NCBI RefSeq assembly: GCF_014805625.2
Contig: NW_023998470.1
Coordinates: forward strand, 296,887 to 360,886
DNA: 64,000 bases
DNA from: Glossina fuscipes
Taxonomy: Eukaryota; Arthropoda; Insecta; Diptera; Glossinidae
Direction: 5' to 3'
Below are positions 11,250 through 23,400 of this stretch, in pieces. The position numbers and the translations under genes are program-made. Position 1 is the stretch's first letter. Each line of letters begins with the position of its first letter. A model generated the notes under the pieces. The model did no database searches, had not been told where the DNA came from, and saw only the letters and a program-made list of their open reading frames with translations.

Positions 11250-12595
11250 GACGCCTTGCTCCCGCTGCAGACCAAAATGGAAGTGGCCACAAAGTGCAAG
11301 AAGCTGATAACGCAGCAAATGTGGAGGCGCAGGCGGAGAATAGTGAAATTGTTGAACTAGCTGAAGACCGAGAACTGAAATTGACAGTGGATATCGAGGC
11401 GCTGCGGAAGGTCGTAGGGAGGCTAAGTCCTCACGACAAGGTTGTGCAGGTACACTTCGACGAAGTGCACGCCAGCGGCAAGATGAGATATTCTCGAACC
11501 GAGGATGTATTGTACGGTTGCGGCTACAACAACAGCGGAAAAATTACAACAACGGAAGAGTACCACACAGTACTCTTCTTCGCTGTACGTAGCCTGTTGA
11601 CAAGCTTCAACATATTGATCAGCGCCATCGCCATAACCACCTACCACGGAGCTCCAGACGAACTGGACAGATGCTTAGGTATCGTAGAGGAGGCCGGCCT
11701 GGAAGTTAAAGCAGTAGTCTGCGACAGGAGCCACGCAAACCTGCACACAATGTTAAAGTTCAACAACGGAACTTATAAACGAAAGCGAGCGGACGGCACC
11801 ATTTATACAATATACTATCTGGTCGACTATGTACATCTAATGTGCAGCTTTTACCACATGATGTCATACAGCAGACTGTTCGACACTTCCGTCGTCACTA
11901 GGGCGCATGCGAGAAAACTCAGCACTTCAAATCACTTGAAGAGAAGAGGTGCATGCTTAATCAACACTGCTGGAAATTCAACGATCAGGTGTATGCAGCT
12001 ATTAACTCCCGCAACAGTGGCAAACTTAAACGTCGCTGTGCGGAGAAATATTATCCATAAAGAAAAGGACTTACGCACTTACAAAGTTATCGCTACTCTG
12101 ACTGAATTCTGCGAAGTCATACACACAGGCGAGATATGCAGCGCCCAATGGGGAGGGCAGAAGGCGGTGCTGACGAAGGTGAAAAGCTGTTTAAGGGCTA
12201 ACTTCGAAACAGACAAGATAACTAAGCCCACCTTGCAAACCATCGACAACTTCATGGAAGTAATGGATGGCCTGCTGGAGGCTTACCCTGGCATAACCAT
12301 ACACGCCTACAGGGTTAGCGAAGACCTTTTGGAGACATTTTTCTCTAAGATGGCGCCAGGCAGGAGAACTAGAACAAGACCCGTGGAAGATATAATGAAG
12401 CTGGGCACCCGCCTAATGAAACGACAACTAGAATTTTGGGGAGGCGAATCCAGCTCGGATGACGATTATCACCTGATTGAAAAGCTGGATTACGCGACAC
12501 CAGCCCAGGCCGAAGATGGGTTTCTGCCATACGACCTGAATGGGGCGCGAATCTTGAATGCATGCTACCCAAGGACTATTTTACTGCTCAATTAA
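11180..12595 (+). CDS. P-element superfamily transposase (THAP9-like RNase H core), 471 residues
   Basis: A single long intact frame. The pattern fits the P-element/THAP9 DDE core: [10 protein letters not shown] (D94), then [10 protein letters not shown] (D182), a YYLVDYVHL block like the family's D-x-x-H-L motif, and [11 protein letters not shown] (E385) like the family's ED-x-LE-x-FF ending. All three acidic catalytic positions seem present. No THAP zinc finger is visible, so DNA binding may come from the upstream ORF. The coding region is clearly richer in G+C than the surrounding DNA and than the upstream ORF, which fits a separate origin. A poly(A) signal lies at 12758-12763. I found no terminal inverted repeats by eye, so active element versus domesticated gene is open. 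Confidence 0.7.
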   Translation: MQIYWMYDEGPSTSAEAARMQKMRRLAPAADQNGSGHKVQEADNAANVEAQAENSEIVELAEDRELKLTVDIEALRKVVGRLSPHDKVVQVHFDEVHASGKMRYSRTEDVLYGCGYNNSGKITTTEEYHTVLFFAVRSLLTSFNILISAIAITTYHGAPDELDRCLGIVEEAGLEVKAVVCDRSHANLHTMLKFNNGTYKRKRADGTIYTIYYLVDYVHLMCSFYHMMSYSRLFDTSVVTRAHARKLSTSNHLKRRGACLINTAGNSTIRCMQLLTPATVANLNVAVRRNIIHKEKDLRTYKVIATLTEFCEVIHTGEICSAQWGGQKAVLTKVKSCLRANFETDKITKPTLQTIDNFMEVMDGLLEAYPGITIHAYRVSEDLLETFFSKMAPGRRTRTRPVEDIMKLGTRLMKRQLEFWGGESSSDDDYHLIEKLDYATPAQAEDGFLPYDLNGARILNACYPRTILLLN

Positions 12596-13671
12596 TGAGA
12601 GACGATAAGGAAGATTTCCTTCCTAGCTAATCTCATTCCCATTTTACCCCTAAAAAAAGTCATGTGTTATTATTATTTTCCTTTCGTAATTCTTTTAGGC
12701 GCTTTTATGGACGAATCATGTATGGTCCTGAATTTATGATCCAGTGAAGTAGACGTTAATAAAATGGTTACATATATCTCTGGTGTAGCACGTTTCTTCT
12801 TCTTTTTCAATGGAAGATTTTATATAAGATTTCGAATTCACTTTACCCTTAGGTTACCTTTTGGTTATTATATGTGGACAGACATAAAATAAAAAGACAT
12901 TTTTAAATTGATTCCGAATCTATCGGTACGATAGAAAGCGCGTCTAACTTAAGTCCGGTGTATTACATACATCGGTAAAAATTTAACACTTACTAACGTG
13001 TAGTATATGGTGTACTTAGGATTAAAGTAACGTCCTCAACATTTATGTTACAAAGTAATTTTGTAGCCCCGTATTCACTTCAGGTTCTTCTTCATGCTGG
13101 GTAAACGGAAAGTGGTGATATTAGTAAAGCAGGAGTAAACTTTAGGCTATTAGCCGACATTTTCTTAGTAGGCATAAGAAAAATTATCTGGGTCAACATT
13201 CAGCTAAGAGTTTCTAACTGGTCAGAAAAAATATATAAATATATATATAAGATCAAAAAAAAACGTCTCATTTACTTTGTGAAGTATCCCAAGTGTATCG
13301 GAAAACCTTTCTAGAATTTCAATGTTACCATAGAAAATAACAAAGTTGTTTGCTATTACTAACGAGTACACAAAAAAAATTTCCCATAGAAATCGTGCTT
13401 TTGATTAAATTTGTGTAAAAAATATTTATAAAAATCTTAACACTGCTTATAGGAGTTTGTTTTAATCATTTTGCCACATAATAACGGTTAATAGAAGAAA
13501 AAAATTTTTTTTTGCTCTCACAATCGTAAACCAGTCGCCAAGTTTCATATACTTGATGTCTTCTTTTTTTTTCAAATATATTTTTGATACAATTTAAAAA
13601 AGGAATTAATTTTTTATTTGTAAAGAGCTTGAATAATTTGAGAGGAAAAAGATCCGAGATAATAAGGAAAA
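12596..13671. other. Intergenic DNA between P-like transposase and IQUB
   Basis: AT-rich sequence with homopolymers. It contains an AATAAA at 12758-12763 that could serve the transposase gene. No other supported coding or RNA feature; the IQUB promoter must lie in the last few hundred bases. Confidence 0.6.
12758..12763 (+). promoter_or_regulatory. Candidate poly(A) signal for the P-like transposase
   Basis: AATAAA 163 bases after the transposase stop, in the correct orientation and without an intervening gene. Confidence 0.4.
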
Positions 13672-16600
13672 ATGAATTGCGAGAATAAATTGGCAAATGT
13701 CAGTGAAGTGGTTTTCCAGCCTCCGCCACCACGTAGCGTAGACTGTGAAAAGGTGGCCGTTAAACGACCACCTACAAGGAAGCCGAAAGAATCTCCTCGA
13801 TTAGTGGTGGCCGAGAAAAAAAATTTAAACGGTGACGACAATTGTCAAAATGTAACGGTCAAATTTCAATTTAACGGTAATCAGGTGGTAGCGCAAACCT
13901 ATCCAATATGTATAACTATAGGCGAAATCAAGACTGATCTGGCTCGACGATTTGATGTGGATACCGATTTATTGATTTTGAGTCAATGCAGTCGCGTCCA
14001 GTCTGACGAGTGCGTCTTAAGCGAAGCGTCCATTAATGAATTCCGCATATACGAGTTTGATTTAAAATTAAAAGCGAGGAAGAAGCAGAAAAATGTCGAA
14101 AAGGATGAAAGACATGAAGACCATGAGCCCGTATTAGATTTTGATGTCTATTACAGGTAAAGGATTAATAATGTTTATAATGACATCGAATTCGACTGAG
14201 TCAGTTTTTTGCCTTACTTTGGTTCCTTGCAGTAAACATCGTTTACCAGATTTTATAACCATTTGCATGGAGAAAAATGAGGAGATATGCCATATACCGG
14301 TTGCAATACATGATGAGGCTATTATAAAGCCCACCCTTTGCAGTTACGTCGACAAAGCGACTGGTCGGTATGAGAGCTTACAAAGGACTATCCTACTTCC
14401 TGCTTGTTGTCCTTGCTTATTTATTTGCAGGCTTAGTGTATACGGATGCTTTTACTCAAACGGGACCACTATTCGATAAACAAAAGTATGAAAATTATAT
14501 CTCTCGTAATACGCAGACTAAGGAAATTGTAACTAAGCAAATTGTAAGTACTAGAAAGAGAAGTAAATTTACGAATGCGTTGAGCTTTCCAAAGTAGAAA
14601 TATTCGTACCCATGTCGTAGTACAGCAGAAGCTTGAAGCTACAATGCCACAAGTCCGCACAACTAATATAAGTGATTCGTTTACTTAGGATACAATGCAC
14701 GATCAAACTGCTCAATGCTTTTTAGACGGAAATAATGTTCGACACTGGATTGAGAGCGATGATTACTATATCACACCTGGAAAATATCAGACGTACGCTC
14801 AGAAAATGCGTGCGGAAAGGAAAATGCACAAAATAATATTAATACAAAGGAATTTTCGCCGTTTTAAGTGGCAGCGTTGGATGAGAGAATGCGCCTGTGA
14901 ATACAGGTAAAACGAGGGACTTCAACGAATACGTTGGGAGCTCCTGCGACACTATTATCCCTTCTTTGATTACAGGCGATTGGTTGCGAATCGTATTAAT
15001 GAAGAAGAGGCTTTCAAAAAGGAACAGGAGAACCGCATAAGTCGTGAGCAGAGAGCCAAGCAATTTCCACGCACCAAAAATGATTTCGATATGCTCTTGG
15101 GCGAAGTTCAGAAATGGAAAACTGCTGAAATGAAACGCATAAATAACATGTACGAGGGTGCTCCCCGAATAGCTGAAATCAACATTTTATTAAACAAAGA
15201 AATTGAAATGCTTAATAACCTCGAATGTCAACGCAACTTGGCCTACAAATCAATGGAAGATGCTCGTCAGCAGCAGCTGTTTAAAAAAATGGGTGAACCA
15301 ATCAAATGGATCGGCTATGCCGGTAAGCAATTCGAAAGTTATCGGAATATGCCTCTAATTAAAAAATGCCTATCTTGCGTTACTTAGACACGGTTATTCA
15401 TTTGGATTTGCTGCGTACTCAAAGAGTTCGTTTTCTAAATGGCATTTACAATGACTTATGCCAGGATTTACCTAAAGAAGAACGCCTGCAACTGATTGAT
15501 AAGGTTCGTGCTCTACTATTAAACGAGCAATGTTTTCCTGAATTTCCCGAGGTTTGTATTACGAAATGTATCCTTTTCCAATTTAAATTAATGCTTTTTT
15601 TTCAATTTTATTAAGCTCTTTGAATTACTTGATCGCGAAAGAAATTTACTCATTTACACGGCCTGCGCCGATGTTTCCATACTACGTAAACGTCAAAATA
15701 TTTTGTTTATCGAATTGATCAAATTCACCGAAGAGCCACAGCCGAAAAGTAAGTTTAAATATAAGTAATTCTTCTTTTTTCTTCTTCTTCTTTCTTCTAA
15801 ATGTAGTAGTTAACAGTCATGCAACGAAGTCCAATAAAAGTGCCCCGTCGTTCTACAAGAACTATGTAAATTACTCTTTTCTTATTTTAAGAAGCATTTA
15901 AAATATTATTGCATAATTTTAGGGTTGAAATATATTAGTTTATTAAGAGTAACTTGAGAAAGAGAAGGTTTTGCATTGTGCTTCCGAACGGCTTTTATTC
16001 TCGCATTGAGAAATAATGCTTCTCTTAGATCGATTTTGAGTTATCTTTCCGTGTCGCTAATCTGATATAATCCAATTAATTTGGAATCTTTTTTTGCTGT
16101 ACTTGACGTTTTATCGAATTCAAGTACACAAGTTTAATAGAGCCCACTGACGAGCTTGACGTCAGAGATTCATCATATAAAATGTATTTGTGGAAATAAC
16201 TTAAAGCACATAAAAAGTATCGTAACGTAATGAAAGGTCACGTAACAAAGTGTATATAAAATCATGGATTGCAAGATAAACTATTTTGATCGACATAATC
16301 GCGATTTTAGGCAGATGGGCAAGCTGAATTGATGATATCAGCCTCCAGCAGCTAAATAAGGAAAATTAAAAAGTAAAATTCAAAAAAGCTTGCCTTTCGT
16401 TAAAAAATCTTGCTAATAAAACTTTTTTTGCTTCCCTTATATGAAAATGAATTAAATCCAATTTGCAAGCCTTTGAAGGAAATACTCCTTCAAGTTAGAA
16501 TATCAAATTTTCCACATAAAACTTCATCACAAGTCGTTTTCAAATATAAAATTTACTTTCATTGTGCTCATTAAAGCTCAAAGTTATGATGTATGTTGCA

Positions 16601-17391
16601 ATTGCAAAGCGTTAGTTTATAATTATTTACAGGACAAGATAATCGGATGTGTGTAGTATGCAAACTGGTGAAACCGTATTCCAAATTTGCCATACGCACC
16701 CGGCAATTTCAAGTTGATACATGCAAAAAATGTTTTTATTTAAAGGTGAACGTTATTTCCAGCTCATCTTCCAAAACTTTTTAAAAATCAATGAAACTTA
16801 CCCGTTGCATAGGTTTCTCCAGCTGAAAATTTAGTTTATACCTCAATTCTTCGATCCATACAAAGAGAAGAGCGCAGGAAACGGTGCAATGGTTCGTTTG
16901 CCTTTATATTGCAAATGGAGGATATACGTTACTTAATTAGGGAGGTGTGGCATGGGCATTCTATACTCAGTAAATGTGAAAATCTACAAAGACTACGGTA
17001 GTTGACATTGATCTTTTTACCCCTTAAATTATGTTACACAAACTTTTGTAGTCTACCGCGTTGGTGTAAAAATGAAGAATGGTCACCGTGGAATTGTGTT
17101 TGCTTAACAGAAAACGAAGCACGGAATCACTACAGAATAAACGATTTGGAAAAGACTTACGATAAAAAATTGGTATTGGAAGTTGGCAATCGTCAGAAAT
17201 TGGCTCGTAGTGCATTCCATAATTTGGCCGCCGTGTCTACCGAATTTACCGAAACAGGAACTTGGTGGAAGGTGGGCTTGAATCATCAACGCATCGTTAA
17301 ATTAGACGATATTACCACGTATAAAGGGGCTGATACTTTACTTCAACGTAAATTAGATGATAGAAATTATAGAATTGGCAAAATTCTTTAA
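13672..17391 (+). CDS. IQUB: IQ motif and ubiquitin-like domain protein (IQUB), ten exons, 742 residues
   Basis: Exons 13672-14156, 14233-14363, 14431-14543, 14689-14906, 14976-15322, 15388-15551, 15616-15748, 16633-16745, 16813-16997, 17052-17391; all phases match. Order: disordered Pro-rich N-terminus, ubiquitin-like fold (about residues 60-130), one IQ calmodulin-binding motif (ILIQRNFRRFKWQRW, near 290-310), a long helical region, two CxxC pairs (CVVC near 537, CKKC near 560), then the family C-terminus with EEWSPWNC. In mammals IQUB is a ciliary/flagellar protein linked to radial spokes, so a role in sperm axonemes is likely. Length is close to the human protein (about 790). The exon 2 donor (GTCGGT) is weak but is the only one keeping frame. 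Intron 7 (about 0.9 kb) is the only long one. Confidence 0.88.
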
Positions 17392-17503
17392 GTTCACATA
17401 AAAATTGTTATAAGTGGTCTGATGATTTCACAAAGGTTTTTCTTATAATTCTCATAATTTTTGTACTACGCGAATCTCATAAGCCTTTTTTTAGGATTTG
17501 GTA

Positions 17504-17519
17504 AATAAATCGAAATAAA
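17504..17519 (+). promoter_or_regulatory. IQUB poly(A) signals
   Basis: Two AATAAA hexamers, at 17504-17509 and 17514-17519, lie about 115 bases after the IQUB stop. The convergent FASTKD gene ends at 17645, so the two 3' UTRs are squeezed into about 250 bp and may overlap. Confidence 0.6.
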
Positions 17520-17644
17520 AACAACTTTGGAAAACAAAATTGTATATAAATTAACTAAAGATTTAATTAAGCCATCACACAATAACAACAAACCTGCAAA
17601 GCGGATTGTTTAATTCATTACCAAAATCCTTTTCGTACTGCATT

Positions 17645-19686
17645 TTATTTATTTGTTTTACTGCTAATTAATGATTTAAATTTAGCCTCTAGATATTGCA
17701 CGCGTTTTAGTAATTTATCGCTTGTGCTGAATTCATTGTATGGTATGGGTAACACACGATAGCCCTTCTTTTCGAGCAGATCAAAGCATAAAGTGGTAAT
17801 ACCACTTGCTGCTCGATGGGCACCATGACAGACATCATGATAATCGACCACCATTAAGGCCACTCTGGAACGTTTAAAATTAATTTTAAAATAATAAGCT
17901 TTCATCTAACCTACCTAATACCGTCCTGATGGTCCTTATCAATAGGGAGGGGATTGCGTTTAGCATCAAAAACGCATAAAGCATCTAAAATAATGTAAAA
18001 GCCTCGTTAAAAAACAAAGACAAAATATACTTCTCTTTACCTATTAAAAACCCCATTTTACTATCTTGTAGGCTTTTTACATAATTATTAGAGGATAATA
18101 GGCTTTTTAGAGCATCCAGCATACCATTGACTAAGATTTGCTTAGACTTCCCATGACTTATGGGTACATCAAAGACTGGATTCTCTTTCGCAAGAAAAGG
18201 TCCTTGATAATTTGAGGCAATCAGTTGCGCGTAACTGTTTACATTTAAAAGTTTCATCTTCGTTGTTGCAGTTAAACCAGCAGGTTGTTCGGACTGAAGT
18301 TTTTCAATGAATGCTGTGCTATAAGACAATGTAGAGTCAAATTTGCATTTTATAGGAAAGGGAGAGAGCTCACCTTAAAACGCTTTCCAAATGCTTGTGG
18401 TCGCACAACCCACCTAAAACTAACGCCCACACATGATTCATCCAATCATGGTTTTTGGGAAAATCGTGTTGGACAATAGTGCCAAGTAGCTTGGAACGCA
18501 CCTGCTCCATTTGAGTAGTTTTAAAATTTAGCGTAGCTGAAGAAAGAAATAGAGCACTTAAATCCTGGGGACGACATATATCGCTGTGCTGTAACATCCA
18601 CTGTGTTAGAGATTCTAGAACATCTGTATAATAACCAGTGTGTTATTACGTACGTTCTTGACATTTGGTGGTAACAAAAAAAAATAAAAAATTAATAAAT
18701 GAAAACATCTCACCTAAATCTCTATACTTCAATATACCCAAGCTAGTTAAAATTGACCCAACCGCCGCTGACTTATCATTATTTTTTGGCAGCATCACTT
18801 GTATATCAGCGCAAAGCTTGGCAGCTAGCACAACATCTTGGAAATTTAAGCTAGCCATTGCGTAAAAAACGTCAGCACACTGCTTTAAATCTAATTGCTC
18901 ATTAGCGCTGCTGATATTAAAAGCCAAAGATCTCAGCAACGGTGTACTGCGTCGCCTGCGAACCGCTAAAGTAGTCATAACCCGCACCATTTGCGGCACA
19001 CTAATACTGGCTATGAGTTTAGCAGCTTCGTCATCACCTGCCACACCCAAGACCGTGTTCAAATCATCTGTTCGAAAGCCATCTATTTTAGCTTTATTTT
19101 CGCTGTTTTTGGTAGAACTATTACTATCTTTCGGCACACTACGCCCTAACATACGACATATACGCAAAAACCGAGAATCGTTTTCAAACTCTGACAGCTT
19201 TGCACGGTTCATACTAGTCCAGTCGGCCAATATAGAAACTATACGCAAAGCATGCTTGCGCGTTAAAGTACTATTGTTTTCCGCTAAAGCTAATAATGAG
19301 TTTACCGTTTTAGCGTTGATTATTTGCTCGTCAATCGAGGGTAACGAGGGAGAAGTCGAAGATAACTTGGGTTCTGGCAAAATTCTCTCTTTAGTCGAAT
19401 CATCTTTAAGGTTTTCAAAAGCAGCGGCAATTAGTTTTCCTAAAATAATTCCTTCTATAGTATAGAATTATAGTAAATATAATGACGCCATACCTTTAGG
19501 CCTTTTAACCGGCTCATCTCCTTTAGTTTCTACTTCTACCTTATTTGTGACCTCATTTGATTTGTTACCTTGTGTAGCTTCCTTTGTGGCAACATTTGTT
19601 GACGATCTTAAAGCATTGCCTGAATAGGTGGCTTTTCGAAAAAATTGAGTAGCCAGGACTATAGCATAACGTTGTAAACCCAACAT
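17645..19686 (-). CDS. FAST kinase domain-containing mitochondrial protein with RAP domain (FASTKD family), 583 residues
   Basis: Exons in transcript order: 19686-19494, 19454-18714, 18623-18374, 18318-18041, 17984-17915, 17864-17645; phases are continuous. The N-terminus is Arg/Ala/Ser-rich without acids, like a mitochondrial presequence. The middle is helical-repeat FAST sequence (LADWTSMNRAKLSEFENDSR, SALFLSSATLNF). The C-terminus is a RAP domain (VALMVVDYHDVCH, then LLEKKGYRVLPIPYNEF). FASTKD proteins bind and stabilise or process mitochondrial mRNAs. TBRG4/FASTKD4 seems the nearest family member, but this is tentative. The first intron would be only 39 nt. Divergent from lqfR and convergent with IQUB. 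Confidence 0.85.
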
Positions 19687-20480
19687 TTCTTACGTCTTCG
19701 AAACCAAATCTAGACAAAAGGAAAAAGACTAAGTTTACATAACCTGGTTTCAAAGCACGTAGTTTATAAAGAATTTGTGGTGGCGTTTTCAAAATAACTT
19801 AAGATTGTAAAATATAAATTCATTCATTCGTTTAGTTAATTTTAGTGTTTCGTATAGAAACATAACTTAAAAAACTTATTTATTTTTTAATGAAATACTA
19901 AATTTTGGTCGAAAAATACCGTTGGTGCGAAAAGTTCTATTTACAACCGCATTGACAACTGTCAAAAATCACAGCTGATTAGCGAGTTTCGAGTAAAATA
20001 AAACCACACATGGTACTAGCTTTACAATAGCAACCACATACGGTATCTTCCAGCGTTGATTATTTTAGTACGTAATTAATTTTGTATAATTGGCTAGTAC
20101 CATTTTTTACATCTCTAAAATACTACTTTCCCGTCCAACCTTATTACCCACTTCACTTGTTAAGATATCTTTTTTTTTTTTTGCTAGCGATAGCAATTTT
20201 GATGTGAGAGCGAGTGCACATAATAATTTTTTTGCATTTTTATAAGTATCATTTAAAAATATTTAATTTTATTTTCTATACAACGTAATAATTAGAAAGT
20301 GAAATAATTAAGTAGTTTAGTTTAACAAATAATTAACGAGGACAATAATAAAAAACGAAGAAAAACCGTGTGCAGTGAGGCATTAAAAATCTCAATTTTC
20401 CTTTCGTTTTTTCCTAAATCATCAAAAGTGAATTTTTGGACACGAACAATATTTGAAAAGAGGAAATAACAAAAAGCAAA
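19687..20480. promoter_or_regulatory. Divergent promoter interval between FASTKD (-) and lqfR (+)
   Basis: About 0.8 kb separates the two start codons, which face away from each other. The sequence is AT-rich with no obvious coding. Both 5' UTRs and core promoters must lie here. No TATA or defined element could be assigned with confidence. Confidence 0.5.
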
Positions 20481-23400
20481 ATGGTAGATAAATTTATAAA
20501 TATGTGGAAAGTGCGCGAATTGGCTGATAAAGTGTAAGTGAAATCGTATTGAGAATTGTTAAACTAATTTAAATTAAATTAACATGTATGTGACATAAAT
20601 CTGGTCAAGGTAAAAAAAAAAAAAGAAGCAGCAAACAATTTTCAAAACGTTGCTGCATCTATGTTACAGACAAAATGTGGCTTGTTTTGTGTCCACGTTC
20701 ACAAGAGAGCGCATTTGTGTGTGTGTGTGTGCATGTGCATGGATGTGTGTATTGGACATTCTTATGTCTATGATGACGGCAACTAAGTGCAATTGCACTA
20801 GAATCTACGAAGCGCCAATTTCATGCACACTTACGTGTAAATAATCGGAGAAAAACAAATGTAACGATTATTACTTGATGAATAGCCGTTCAAAGGTTCG
20901 GCCAATGTCTTGTCTCTATGTATAAGCTGTGATTTCATTTATCCATTTTCGTCATGTGCATGCAAAAGGTCTTGGCGTACGATTTGTTTAGAATCTGTTT
21001 TTTTTTTTTTGTGTGTATTTATATATAGCACTTGTTTAAACACCTGTTTCTCAAGTTACACTATACTCGGCAATTCTATAAACAACAAACAGTTCAAATT
21101 AAGAAACTACTGAAATATACGCATTAGCAGTGTAGTCTTCCTTTTATGAAGAATGTTATCTTTCGAAAATGATAATAGACAAAAAAAAATTTAATTAAGA
21201 AAATAAATGAATTTTAGGTGTTGCTGGGAATAATTTGTCTTTTCCCGTTGGGGGTTTATAGTATATTAGTAAATTTTCTTCTATTGAAATATGCGCGACT
21301 CACCTCGCATAAAACCACATAGCAATGTACACCCTAAGGAAAGAGAAAGTACTAACAGACATATACAACTACGTGACGGAAGTTGGAATGTTTTACTTCC
21401 GTGCTTTTACGCAATTAAAAATTACATTGCAATGAACATAAAAGGAGTATTTAGTTCTAATATTTCATTTAGTTGCATGCACAATATACGTACACGAAAT
21501 GGACGACCCCATATAAAAAGGTTTTAATACCTTCCTTTTCAATTTTTAATACTTCATCAGAAATTATACTTTTAATGACTATATTTTTAGGATCAATATT
21601 CACAATTTCTTCTAACTCGTGATCAGGAGCTATTATACCTATTATTTTTTATCCTCAGCGCAAAATCTGAATTAAACAAAAATATTCACAAGCCCGTCTC
21701 CAAACTTGTTATCTACCTTGTGATAAGCGTAATAAACTTGTAAACTGTCTACGTGAACTCATGGCATGGTTTGTTATAATCCCGCAAAGAAAGGTTGTAG
21801 GTGCAATAACTTTTGACAAATATTGAAAGATTTTCAATTCATTCTATATATAAAATTACATCCTCAACACGATTTAAAACGGTTATGTCGGGGTTTATTC
21901 TTTCGTTCTATGCGAAAGTTTATCGTACAGAAAAATTTGGAGTTTGAACAGGACCGATGTACTGAACGCTTTCGCAATTCCTTGTTTAACTCTTTCAATT
22001 TCTTTCTCGCAAATTAAAAAAATATATATATATAAAAAGCGGTCTTGATAAAAATTGTTTTTACTTTCAGCTTTTAGCTCATTGTTCACTTAAAAAGGTA
22101 ATTGTTAATGGTTATCTCTTAGACTCTTTGTTCATATACATGCAAGTAACTTCGTATTGATAAAACCATATTTGTATAGGTGTTTTCAATTTTTTAAGTG
22201 CTAACCACATCCACTACCAGCGAAGATAGATGTCGGAAGCTTTGATATATATTTGTAGGGAATGGAAGGTTGTATGTCCGATAATTCGCAAACAAGCAAT
22301 AATACTGGAACTAAAACATAGAGCGATTAGGCATTTGTTAAGATTCCACAGAGTTTTTCTTCCTTCCGCAGGCGAAGACAACTTTAATTGTTAAAAAATT
22401 CTCATAGTTTCATGGCGAAAGCGTAATAAATGCATTTGTAAGCGAGAAAATATGAAAAAAAATATTTTCTACACGTGTTTACTGCTTGATATATAAATTA
22501 TATAAATTAAATATATGATGTAAAGATAAAAGAGAATTTAATATTATTTAGCTTTTCGTTACGTACATGAAAAGCTTGGTCTGTGAGTGAAATTTGAAAT
22601 ATTTTTCAGTAAAAATAAAGCAGTACCAGGCTACCACCTTCACTTTGCGATAAATTTTGGAGTAATCACTAAGGCATTGTGGAAGGTTCTGATGAATTCA
22701 TTGACTATGCAGAAAGCAGAAAATTGCTATTCTTCTGTTATTCGCGACTATATAGATATAGCTGAAAAAAGCCATATATATATATATATATACAGCATAC
22801 AAATCTATACTCAATTCTCAATCTACAGTCTGGGATTTGATCGCACACAAAAAATATTCTAATTTATTTTAAGGGGAATTGTTTTCAAGCCAATTCAAAT
22901 GTGTAGATAGTGCAAACTTTCCATAGCAAATGATTCGGAAAATTGCAGATGTTTTTTGTCAGTGCATATAAATTGCTTTATATCTTTGCTGCTTAAGAGG
23001 GCCTTTAATTACATAGAAAAAAAAAAAGAAAGGGGAAGAAGAAGGACGACGATTATATTGCTTTATCGCTTCCAGGCAGCCTTTGACTAGAATTAGCAAA
23101 GGAGCACCAAAAAATTGTTAGATGGTTGCCGTTAATACCATGGATCTTACTTGTCAAGGACAGTGCAACGTACCTAAATTTACCGCATTAATATGTTATT
23201 AAAAAAGAAAAAAATAACGAAAATACGCTATATGATTAAACATTTTTCAGAAACTATCTTTATCTAAAATTTAGAAAGCATTGTTGTTGAATTGCTGACC
23301 CCGTTTCTTTTTTACTTTTCAAAATTATATGTCCGAACAAGTTCAAACGCTTTCTATGCAAGCAATGTGTGGAAATCGCTTAATAATATCTCCAAGTTAG

